IMG/VR virus record: IMGVR_UViG_3300034418_004786
Coordinates: 1-59,975 of that record
Direction: 5' to 3' (one strand)
DNA: 59,975 nucleotides
Source of the DNA: a virus
In this document: positions 16,919 through 26,700 of the stretch, one piece after another
Layout of the letters: the number at the start of each line of letters is the position of its first letter
Numbering within the stretch: the stretch's first letter is position 1
The notes under the pieces: generated by a model
Database searches by the model: none
What the model saw: the letters and a program-made list of their open reading frames with translations, nothing else
What the model was told of the DNA's origin: nothing
Translations under genes and position numbers: made by a program

Positions 16919-17466
16919 TGAAAGTGGTGGGTTTGTCTGTTGTTTGTGATGGTGATATTGAAAGTCAAGGCTATCGGGGCGACTTCACTCCAATTCTCTA
17001 TGCCACCTTTGACGGCAAACACGAAACGGTCTATACCGACCTTGAATTCATACCGAGGCTGACACGATGCGAACACAAACCACTCGCTGATTTTGACCCC
17101 AACGGTGTGTTCGTGACTCACAATTTCCCAAAGGATTTCATTGGCGACAACACCACAGACCTTCTTCGTTTGACACAAACAGCGAGTGCCGAAGTGCTTC
17201 AAAACGAAGGCAAACGCTACGCCTTAGCCGATTTGTGTCGGTGGAACAGGGTTAGAGGATTTCAACAAGAAATCGCAACCGCTATCAAAAAATACACAGC
17301 CTATCGCAAAGGCGATCACCACAAAATAGCACGATGGTCGCTTGAAGAAGCAAGGCGTTGTCAGGAATTATTCGTAATCGTTAGGAAACGAGGCCGCATT
17401 CGCTTTGTTGATGCTAACACAGGAAAATTAGCCTTTGCCGAATTGGATTTCAAGGAGGAAGAATGA
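16918..17466 (+). CDS. DnaQ-like 3'-5' exonuclease fold, apparently degenerate
   Basis: 182 aa, ATG 16918 overlapping the previous stop. The opening VVGLSVVCDGD and a later GVFVTHNF resemble the central strands of DEDD exonucleases. The ending (WSLEEARRCQELFVIVRKRG) aligns with the YCxxDVxxTxxL ... G helix of exonucleases found fused to or beside helicases, but the Tyr and catalytic Asp are replaced by Trp and Glu. No FDIET-like first motif is visible. It may be inactive, or too divergent to judge. It directly follows the helicase candidate, as such exonucleases often do. Confidence 0.35.
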   Translation: MKVVGLSVVCDGDIESQGYRGDFTPILYATFDGKHETVYTDLEFIPRLTRCEHKPLADFDPNGVFVTHNFPKDFIGDNTTDLLRLTQTASAEVLQNEGKRYALADLCRWNRVRGFQQEIATAIKKYTAYRKGDHHKIARWSLEEARRCQELFVIVRKRGRIRFVDANTGKLAFAELDFKEEE

Positions 17467-17696
17467 TGCCTGTTGTTCCCTGTGCTGTTTGTGGCAAAAG
17501 GCACAAGAAAACCCCCAAGCGTTTGCGCCGTAGTCAAGAAACACCGAGCCTTTGTTGGAAATGCAATACCAATTTGCCCGATGAATACAGGTGCAAAGGA
17601 TTTTTAACAAGACAACGACGAAAATGTGAGCAAAGGGCTTTAGACAATGGTTATTGTGGTTATCATCAAGACCAATTCGGTGGTGAAGAAGAATGA
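17466..17696 (+). CDS. Cysteine-rich zinc-binding protein
   Basis: 76 aa, ATG 17466, 7 nt after AAGGAGG (ATG 17463 is 4 nt away). It has CAVCG, CWKCN, then C..C..C and H (RCKG, KCEQ, YCGYH), enough for two zinc sites, and a basic segment (KRHKKTPKRLRR). The last pattern resembles the short C-x(n)-C-x(n)-C-x-x-H motifs of small phage zinc fingers. Probable nucleic-acid binding; acidic end. Confidence 0.6.
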   Translation: MPVVPCAVCGKRHKKTPKRLRRSQETPSLCWKCNTNLPDEYRCKGFLTRQRRKCEQRALDNGYCGYHQDQFGGEEE

Positions 17697-18850
17697 GTGC
17701 TTTCATACGGGGTTGGGAATTGATGAAGGGCATCATTTGGAATGGGCGTGAATATGACGACATTGATGAAATTGATCCTATCATTCGTGGTATTTTGGAT
17801 GACTACACACAAGGCACGACACTGCCCCCACTGCCTTGGTCGGGTGGGGGTAGCCGAAGGGGAACACCTTGGACTCGTATGTTTGCCGAAGGAAGCAGTG
17901 CGCCTCTCCATCGTTTAACGGGGTTCACCAATCCCGAAAAAGAAATGTTGCCTACGGTGGTGAATTGGGAAGGGGGTAAGACTTCAATCATGCCTCAATT
18001 CCGGGCTTTAGCCAAGCCTTTGGGTGGCCGTTTCATCCCTGCTGAATTATTCGGAGGAAGTGGTTCGTTTATTCTTGGTATGAATGACCCTCAAGCACGA
18101 GGACTGTATGCCGATATTAACCCTGACATGACGAACCTCATGGCTCAATTGAAACAGGGGATGGGAGATGTCAATATCGCTCAAGACCAAGACGATCTTG
18201 AACGCATGGTTGGCGAATTAAATGAAATCCGCCACCGCAGGGATGTTATGGGACAGGAATTGGATGATGATGATTTGATGCGTATGGCTCACTTATTGGT
18301 TGGTGCAAATTTAGCAAACAGGAATGGAATGTTCACCTACAAGCCTTGGAACAAAACCCCCCAAACCTATACCGAAGGAAAAATCCAACGCCCGTCATTC
18401 CGAGTCCAACCAAAGCGTGTGATGCCAAACGATGTTGGGTCAATCAACCTTGACCCCTACGCATCACGATTACAGAATGTGGACATACACACAGGTGATT
18501 TGCGACAAACCTCCGAAGCCCTAACACCTGAACATTTGCTTTACCTTGACCCACCCTACATATCAAGGGACATTTCCTACGGAGGCTCGGAACAACAATT
18601 GGAGGGCAAAACCTTTGATCAATTACAGCGCGACACCATTGATATAGCGAATGAACACAAAGGCCCAAGCATCGTTTCAAATTACCTGTATAGCAAAGAA
18701 ACGGGCGAGCCTTTGAAGGAATACATCAACGCCTTGTTGGATGCCGAAATGCAAATCCATCCATGGATCCGAAAGCCAAAGGGCAACAAACAACCACAGG
18801 TGGAATTGATAGCGACAAAAAATTTCCCACAGCAACGCACGCTGTTCTAA
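17693..18850 (+). CDS. Dam-like (D12 class) N6-adenine DNA methyltransferase
   Basis: 385 aa; ATG 17693 overlaps the upstream stop, and ATG 17723 is an alternative. It has the D12-class SAM motif ELFGGSGSF (118-126), YADINPDM after the next strand, and catalytic LYLDPPYIS (DPPY at 286-289), specific for adenine N6. About 100 N-terminal residues precede the catalytic core and have no recognised domain. The C-terminus is QQRTLF, sharing QRTLF with the SPPY methyltransferase and fitting a clamp-binding tail. Last gene of the early unit; its stop codon overlaps that of the converging late gene. Confidence 0.85.
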   Translation: MSAFIRGWELMKGIIWNGREYDDIDEIDPIIRGILDDYTQGTTLPPLPWSGGGSRRGTPWTRMFAEGSSAPLHRLTGFTNPEKEMLPTVVNWEGGKTSIMPQFRALAKPLGGRFIPAELFGGSGSFILGMNDPQARGLYADINPDMTNLMAQLKQGMGDVNIAQDQDDLERMVGELNEIRHRRDVMGQELDDDDLMRMAHLLVGANLANRNGMFTYKPWNKTPQTYTEGKIQRPSFRVQPKRVMPNDVGSINLDPYASRLQNVDIHTGDLRQTSEALTPEHLLYLDPPYISRDISYGGSEQQLEGKTFDQLQRDTIDIANEHKGPSIVSNYLYSKETGEPLKEYINALLDAEMQIHPWIRKPKGNKQPQVELIATKNFPQQRTLF

Positions 18851-19122
18851 CGGTCACGGCTGATGCGACCACCGCCCGCACCCAAGTCACGCCTCATGCG
18901 TGGTCTTGCACCACTCCCTGAGCCACGAACCTTGTTTCGCGCATACCTCGCTCGTGTTCGCTTCTCCTTGTTCTTTCGTGACACGCTATACGCCCTGCGT
19001 TTAGCCTGTCGTTCAGCACGACCTTCAGATGGGTTGCGGGTGTAGCCGTGAAATTTTCCTTTCAAGACTCCGAATCCGACAGCGAAGGCAAGTGCTTTAG
19101 CCTCGGCTTCGCTTTTCGCCAT
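18847..19122 (-). CDS. Small arginine-rich basic protein
   Basis: 91 aa from ATG 19122 (an upstream ATG at 19149 would add 9 residues). After an Ala-rich helix (AKSEAEAKALAFAVG) it is extremely basic, rich in Arg/Lys, with Gly/Ser-Arg stretches near the end. Such proteins bind nucleic acids; a role in DNA condensation in the virion is conceivable but unproven. Last gene of the late unit. It overlaps the zinc-ribbon gene by about 60 nt in another frame, which lowers confidence in the exact start. Confidence 0.5.
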   Translation of the reverse strand: MAKSEAEAKALAFAVGFGVLKGKFHGYTRNPSEGRAERQAKRRAYSVSRKNKEKRTRARYARNKVRGSGSGARPRMRRDLGAGGGRISRDR

Positions 19123-19262
19123 ATATGACCGCAGGTATCGCACTCCCATAAAAATATCCTATCCCGACTCCCTGCATAGAACCCATTGATTCTCCGAGCA
19201 AGCCCTACGGTTTGACACGAATCACATTGTTGTTCCAATTTTGCTCGGAACATTCGCTTCAT
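19062..19262 (-). CDS. Zinc-ribbon protein (66 aa)
   Basis: ATG 19262 follows GCAGGAT at about 10 nt; TTG 19271 is an alternative overlapping the upstream stop. Two pairs, CDSC and CDTC, 31 residues apart flank a basic middle (RRINGFYAGSRDR), a classical zinc ribbon. It follows the last tail-region gene and is one of at least six zinc ribbons here. Confidence 0.6.
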   Translation of the reverse strand: MKRMFRAKLEQQCDSCQTVGLARRINGFYAGSRDRIFLWECDTCGHIWRKAKPRLKHLPSLSDSES

Positions 19263-19267
19263 GGTAA

Positions 19268-20419
19268 TCAATATCCTGCGTGCGTGTAATAGAATTCAAC
19301 CTCGCCCACACCAAGTGGGCCGAGAGGGGAAATGACGGTGAGTGACAAGTCACCAAAGGTAATCAATTTACCCGCCACCGTGAAGTGTGGCCCTTCTTTC
19401 AATGGACACATTTGGCTATCGCCCGATCCAAACCAAACGGCTGTGATGAGTCGTGTTGAACCACCCGTTTCATCAGCGAGAGGGGTAAAAGAAAGCGAAC
19501 CTGATGAACCACCACCCGTATAGGAAATGGTTTCTTTTGCTTGTTTGTGAACAGGAGTCAATTGGTATGCACCGCCCGCCCCTGAGCCAATGGCTTGGTC
19601 GCTTTGAAAGAACAGGTGCGTTTCACCGTCACCGTGAATGCTTGTAGCACTCACTTGAAACCCGTTGGGGTCACGAGCATAGAGTGTGCCTAAGTCGGTG
19701 AGGGGCAAAGCCCCTGACGATAGTGCGGGCGTAGTGCCGTAATCGTTGGATGGGTCAATGCCGTTTCCCGATGGGTCTTTCATCGCAGTTAAGGGAAGTG
19801 GGCCACCACGAATGAATACGCGCTTATCCTCAACCGAAGCGACATTCAGTGGTGTAGCATAGGTGACACGCACAGCCCCCAAAATGACTGATTGCTTGAT
19901 GAGGTGAGAGGAAGGCATCTGTGGGTAAATGCCTGTGCTTGTATCAACGACTGTGCCACAGACCAAACCAATGTTGTTCGTGGATGTCAATTCGGGATCG
20001 GCAATCACCAAGACCCAACACTCTTCGTTGAGGGATGATGGCAACACCATACCGCCCGCATTGAATCGGCTGTTGTAATAGGATGCCGTATCAATGTCAA
20101 ACGCTGACGCTGAACCAACGGAATAGAACACACCGTCAAGGCACACCACACCCGAATCCACAAATATCTCGTTAGCATCACCACCCGCATTGGGTCGGAC
20201 ACAACAATTCCCGCTGATGGGATTGTTCCTATCGCCCGCCCCCGAATCACTGCTGTAATCCGTCAAGGAAATGGGTATGACACCGTTGCCAATCCCACGC
20301 TCAAGGAAACCCGTAAGGGTGGCGGTGGATAGCACATCGGTATCACGCAACCCATCGGATTGCCATGTTGCCCCTGTGCCTGTCTTTTCGTGTCCTTCTC
20401 CAAGTCCTGTTGTTCCCAT
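19268..20419 (-). CDS. Tail/baseplate-associated structural protein (hypothetical)
   Basis: 383 aa from ATG 20419, 5 nt after GGAGGTG. The protein is low in charge and rich in Gly, Ser, Thr and beta strands, as virion proteins are. Residues about 40-60 (LTGFLERGIGNGVIPISL) and a Gly/Ser-rich C-terminal section are followed by a beta-rich ending (GVGEVEFYYTHAGY). I do not recognise a family. Placement after the hub-like giant protein suggests a baseplate or fibre role. Confidence 0.5.
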   Translation of the reverse strand: MGTTGLGEGHEKTGTGATWQSDGLRDTDVLSTATLTGFLERGIGNGVIPISLTDYSSDSGAGDRNNPISGNCCVRPNAGGDANEIFVDSGVVCLDGVFYSVGSASAFDIDTASYYNSRFNAGGMVLPSSLNEECWVLVIADPELTSTNNIGLVCGTVVDTSTGIYPQMPSSHLIKQSVILGAVRVTYATPLNVASVEDKRVFIRGGPLPLTAMKDPSGNGIDPSNDYGTTPALSSGALPLTDLGTLYARDPNGFQVSATSIHGDGETHLFFQSDQAIGSGAGGAYQLTPVHKQAKETISYTGGGSSGSLSFTPLADETGGSTRLITAVWFGSGDSQMCPLKEGPHFTVAGKLITFGDLSLTVISPLGPLGVGEVEFYYTHAGY

Positions 20420-20760
20420 CACCTCACCTCCATCACCACATCCACACGAATTTCGGTGGTTTGGTTTTTGCTAATTGGCACAAACGATGCACGAAATGCG
20501 GGGTTGTCAAGGGGGGTTGCGCCATGCACAACGACTTCTTTCACATCACTCGCCGCAATCAATTGAGTGTCAAACAGGCCCGTCACCGAAACCGTTCTAT
20601 CGTCAATGCGTTGAACCGTAGGGGTGACTGAAAAGGCAACATTCCCTGCCCCTCCATCTCTTGTGGTAGCCCGACCACCCGAAGTCCCAAGACTCATTTG
20701 ACTCACGAGTGATTGGAGGTGTTCGGCTAACTTGGCTTTGATTTGGTCTAAAACGGGCAT
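20419..20760 (-). CDS. Small tail-region protein (113 aa)
   Basis: ATG 20760 after GAGGTGAAATA. An N-terminal helix (VLDQIKAKLAEHLQSLVSQ) is followed by a beta-rich region. It begins immediately after the stop of the 2946-aa gene and overlaps the next start. Probably a baseplate component; no family recognised. Confidence 0.5.
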   Translation of the reverse strand: MPVLDQIKAKLAEHLQSLVSQMSLGTSGGRATTRDGGAGNVAFSVTPTVQRIDDRTVSVTGLFDTQLIAASDVKEVVVHGATPLDNPAFRASFVPISKNQTTEIRVDVVMEVR

Positions 20761-23700
20761 TATTTCACCTCATAGAATCGTGATTTGGAGTGTCCGATAG
20801 GCAATTGGCGACTTGAAGAAACACGAAGCCTCTCGTTGTCGGACACGGCTACGAGGCTTCCCGCCTTCAAAGTGATGGTGGTTGCGGTGACGGAATTGAT
20901 ATATCCGATGACCTCATGGTTAGCGTTCAAAACCGCATCGTGCTGTGCGAACCTCTCCGTAGCATTAACGCCATCAACGGTCATCGTGGTGGTGCTTGTG
21001 GCGTAGCCACCACCATTATTGATGAGAACACCTGTATCACCACCACGCACACCAATGACCCCCAATTGATTCGTTGTTGGTTCGCCACGCCAACGCCCGC
21101 CTATAAGCAAACGAGTGCCGTTCACAAATCGTGTCATCACACGGTGTGCTGAAATCACTTGGATTGGTGCATTCAGGGTAATGTCAATTTGTTCATCGGT
21201 TCTTGTAGCATTGTCGTCACTTGTGGTGGATGTTGATGTTTGCAGATCAGCCAACAAACCCTCTATCCCTTTTTCGTATTGACCCATCACAATGTCGGTG
21301 AGTCCTGTGTTGTAGTCATTGAACACCTCAAAGACAACAAATTCGCCCTTGATTGCTTCCGCTGTGAAATCAACACGAATGATTTCTCCGGGTTTGATGT
21401 CACTACATTTGATGAGTCCTTCAACACGAATGAGTGCTGAGCCTTGTTCGGTTCTCCGCAACAAGCCCTTCGCTAAACGGAGAGCAACGCTTCGTTCCTT
21501 CACTCCTAACACCCTCGTCTTGAGTGTGCGCTCAACGCCCTCATCATCACCAACCCCACCCATGCGTTTCATACGCTCTAAGTCTTTGACAGAAGCCCTA
21601 ACCGTTTCATTGATGGCGATTTCATCACCCTCAACAATCACTTGATTTGCCATTTCAAGCATTTGACTCACGCTGATATTGCGAGGGCCACTGCTTGTTC
21701 CAACCCGCCTCCCCATATCAATGAAAATGTTAGGGGAATAAATCAACAACCCTTCTTCACTCAATGATAACTGATAGCCGTCAATTCGTGACAAATCACG
21801 CAAAGCATCCATAATACCAATACCTCGTGTTTTGCGACTGATGAAGTGATGGCTGTGTAGCATAGCATCACGAAGGTTTGGATGAGCGAATAGAAATGCT
21901 TGTCGTGCGACTTCTGTGCTATGATGAGCCGATGAATAATCCGCATAAACACCTGCATCGGTGGCTTTTTGTTCAAGGAACACACGGAATTTTTCAAGGT
22001 CAATTCCCGGTATGGATTTGATGATGTCTTTCATTAACAATAAGGCGGCATCGGTGCTTCGCAACCCAACACCCATAAAGTGTCCAAGTCGCACACTGTT
22101 AATCTCCATCCCTGACGCTGAAAGTGAATTTTCTGTTAGGTTCTTGAATGTCAAGAATGTGTCATAGAAATCACCATCCCCCTCGTTGTTCTGTGCTTTA
22201 GCGATCCGCCATTTTTGATTCATAGCATCAATGAGGTATGGTGGGAAGCGAGAGGGTATCATTTCAGTCCCATCAACATAGACCTTTGACATTCCCCCTG
22301 TTCCTGCGTTCCGTTTGTATGAAATCAATCCCGTGTTTTGTCCGTCATTCAGCACAAATGTCTGAGCAGATAGCATGAAAAAGTCAGATGGGTTGTAGTG
22401 TCCGATTCCACGATAGCCCATGTTGGTATTGATGATTGCACTATCGTCACTCGTGGTCGCATCCCATTTGTCCGAAAGCAATTTACCAACCGACACAGCG
22501 TTATCAACCAAAGAGGGCAACACAACCAAGCCGAGTGAAGTGGGTGCTATGTTTTCAATTTTTGACACGGCTGAACCTGTATTTTTGCCCGCACGAACCG
22601 TATAGCCTGTGAGATCAGCCGAGGCACATTGAAATGTCAAAGTCAGTCCGTCAAATGTGTTATGAGTGCGACTTGTATAGGTGATTTGACCCGTCAAACC
22701 GATGATGACAAGCACCCCCGATTGTGCAAACGAAGTGGCATCATCAACAACGATTTTTGATGGCGAAGCACTCTTTGCATCAAATTTAATCACAGCCTTA
22801 GCACCAAGTGCCAACATCGCTGTGCTTGGTTGCTTGACAACCGCATTAGCGTCTTTGTCGCGCTTGAGGTATGGATTAACCACCACCGTGTCATCCGTTG
22901 CATATACCGTTTCTGTTTGTGAAATGTATTCTCCACCACCTGCATGGGTGCTTTGTGAATATCGGGCTTCCACCAATGGCACAATTCTTCCCTCAGCGTC
23001 TTTGCGTGAAGCATCCGCTTTGAAGTGTTGAAGCATATTTGCTGATGGGATAAGATGCCACACAACATCACGGTTGTTAGCGTCAGGCCACTCAATCGTT
23101 GGTGCTGAATCGTAGGGAGAAGAAATGCCTTGAATGTCGCCAATTTGACTTGTTGTTGTCGTTTCAAACATACCGTAGCGTTTGTCACGGGTGTATGGTT
23201 GGTCTTTGCTTCCTGCTTGGGTGACGGTGCTGTATGGCCCAAGCAACCACCCGTCTTGATTCATGTCGTTGCCGTCACTATCGTTCTTGGTGGTGTAGCC
23301 AAACACCTTCAATGGTCGCACCATACGCACAATGTAATCCGCATATTTTCGCACAGGCTGTGCCACCTGTGACTTGATTGCCGCATTCTTCCCGCCTTGC
23401 TTTGACCGCAAAGCGTCTGTGTTTTCAGGGCGTTCAAGCCATGTTTTGCGGAGGATAAACACCCCGCCCCATGCGGGCAAATCAGCCGACCCACGAACAG
23501 CCCAATGATCACGGACACCGACACCGTTTGCTTGGAGAATGTCATCACTAAACGGATTGCTCACCGATGCCAAATCCATATTTTCGTTTAGCGACCATTT
23601 GGGTTTGGCAACTTTTTGATTTGGATTGGATTGACCCCCGTATGTTTCATCGGGTCGTGATGCGTCTGTTGTGATGCTTCCTTCCGACCCACCATATTTT

Positions 23701-26700
23701 GTCCATCGTGTGTCCTGCACCCATGATGGAGTGATTGGGAACACTTGGCCCACAGCCAAGTCGGAGTGTAGCGATACAGCCTTGGTGCTTGTCACCACAT
23801 AATCGCTATTTTCCCCCGTCATATATTCGCTGTGCGTTTCAACACTCAAACCCAAACGAGGTGCAACATCGGATTGCACTTGTCGGTGATCGGCAATTTC
23901 GTGAAGTGGGATGGGGAGTGTTCCACGCTCGGCTTCTCCCTTGTCTTTCATGTTGAGGTTTGTTCCCCAACCAACCGCAGGGAAATGTTGATTGTCGGTG
24001 TCACCGTTGATTTTGACATCAACGGGGTGTGCGTTAAGGTGCAGGTTGTTGCCTTTATGGTGGTAAAATTCACTTCCCACGCTTGCCCCAAATTCACTCG
24101 CTTGATACACGGCTTCAACAGAATTCGCCGCCTTTGTTCTGTCACCTGAGTGATGGTTCAAGCCGATGATAGGGTCTAACCCCATGTTCATTGATTTGGC
24201 TTGTAAAAATTTAGCCGATGAGCCTGTGATTGTGGCAAATTCTGTTCGGTGTGCATCCACTACACCCGATGGCATAGCCCTGTGCGATACCATGCCGAGT
24301 GTTTCATCTTGAAGCACCCGCCCCATGCCGACCCGTGTTTCAGCCTCAGTCCAAGGCGTGTTAGACAAGCGGTTGAAACCCTCACGCCCAATACCTTCGT
24401 TGGTGTGTTGGCTGATAACCATGCCAATAGGCACAGTGCGTTCAATCCCTGTGTATGTGCCGTCACCCCATGCCCAATCACCGCCTGTCGGCAAATCGTT
24501 CATGCTGTCGTGCTTCCCGCCATCAAAACGGGCTGACCGCAATATAGCATCCATTGAGGATGAGGTTTCAGCGGGGTCGCCCGCCAACATATTGAGAGCA
24601 TCCGAAGCACCCTTGAAACCAAAGGCTCGCACAGGCAATCGCCGTGACAAATCCACAGCGACCATTGGATTTTGCACCACCGTCATTTCATTCCACTCAT
24701 ACGAATTGGTGGTGTCCTTATCCAATACCCATTTCGTGATGGCTTTGCGTGGGTTGAGTCCGTCACCAATGCCTTCTCCACGAGAATAGCGGGTGCTTGC
24801 ACCCCTCAGCACAAAATGCTGACGCAATTCAAGCGTGCCGTGTGGCTCACGCAATCCTGTGTGTCCCATCAACACCGCACTCGCTGAACGCTGACCCCAA
24901 TTTGTGCCGTGTCCACCTGCGTTAAGTCCGTTGTAGCCGTATTGTTGTAGCCATTGAAATGCGTAAATGCGTTCAAAAGCCATTCCCTTATCCACAGAAT
25001 CCGTGTCGGTGGCGGGGGCATTACGCAAATACAATCCTCGCACTGATGGTTGATCCACAGCGTTAGGCATACCTGCTTCACGGTATCGGAATGTCATGTA
25101 TTGCTCTCGGCTCGTTCCAAGCAAAGCGGGGTGACTGTATTCAGCAAGCCATGTGCATAGGAAGGCATCGGGGATGGCGTTTGAATTGGTGTCACTTGAT
25201 GAAACCAACGCCAAGTCAGCGTGCGAATCCTCCGCATCAAAATCCCCACTGCTTGATGGGGACTCCACATTGGCGACAGGCACAGCCGACATATTCACCA
25301 TTTCAGGATCGTGAGCAATAAGTGGGGGAACGGTGGCTAATTCTGTTCCCACACGGGCGGTTCGCCAACCCGCAGGATGACCTGTCAAGGAATAATAGGT
25401 ATGCAACCCATCGGATGCCTCAAAGCCATTTTGAATCCATGTTGGGTTTGGTCGCCCTCCCATGAGCATATATTGCGAAAGCATGAAACCGTTCATGGCA
25501 AATTCTTCACCTGCGTTGTGCCTATTATTGACGGTTCGTGAGCCAACGGTGAGGGCAATTGGCCCGGAAGTTGCCGCACTTCCATACGGCCCAAAGACCG
25601 CAGAATTTTGACTGTAATAACCCGAAACCCACTGTGCTTGTTCCGTAGCACCCTCAACCTTCGTATGCAATTGACCGGGTGCAAATAGCAAATCAATTTG
25701 GTCGTGGGGCGTAGCACCGTCATACCTTCTCCAATTCGGCAACCCTGCGTTTTTGATTTCGCTCATTGGGAAGCCATCGGATGCAAACGACCCTGTATTG
25801 TAGGCTTCGCTCTTGACCTCCAAAGTGTCAAGGTAATAGACGGTGGCTGACGGTGGGTCTATGCCTCCATTGTAGGCTGATTGAAAGCCCCAATGCTTGT
25901 GTTCTGTTTCAGCCTCAAAGAGCAACGAATACGCCGAACCGTGTGAGCGATGCAATTGCCTTCGCAACGCCATAGGTGTGCCTCTTGTGGTTAATGGTGC
26001 AACAAAGGAGTGGCCTTGACGACCAAAACGAATGCGATGGTGGGGGTGGAGGTATGAACCGTCAGCCCCGTTGTTTGTGTCCAATAGCACAGAACCACGC
26101 TCAACATGGTCGCTAAGGCGGTGTGCCGCAAATAAGCGAGTCGTTCCGCTTGGCACGCCACCTGCGGTGGTGTTGAGCGTGAGTCCAAATTGACTCTCCA
26201 TTTTGTCGTGAATAATACGCACAGGGTGAAAGTGCAAAACCCTGTCGTGTGTGTCAAACGCTGTGACTTGCACATCCTTCAATGAAGATTCAGCATCACC
26301 CGCTAAGCCCGAAGTCGGTGCTGACAACCCACCCATGCCCCATGTCAAATTATTCCATGCTTGAACACGGTCATGCCCTGAACGCACGATGATATTGCCG
26401 GGTATTTCGTCTTGTGATGGGAGGTTGATTTCCAAATTGGGTTCAATTCCGCTTCCAACCGTTGAAGGAAGAGGTGTTTCTGTTCCCGTGTTAGGATTGA
26501 GGCGGGTCTGTTTGTAGGTGAAGTCTTTGATGACCGTTCCGAAAGGCGACCCCCCTTCTAAAATCAATTCCTGTCCTTTGTCATCAACGACTGAAATGCT
26601 GTCCCAAACCCGTTCTTCGTTAGGCACATATAGCCCACGAACACGCTCGGCGCTAACGGTTCTCGTGACACGATAAGGCCGACTCACATAGCCCAAAGAA

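Noticed and set aside
19133-19160. Extra copy of the late ATAGGA promoter element
   Set aside because: ATAGGATAT occurs here on the minus strand but inside a coding region and without the TTAAAT flank; it may be chance.
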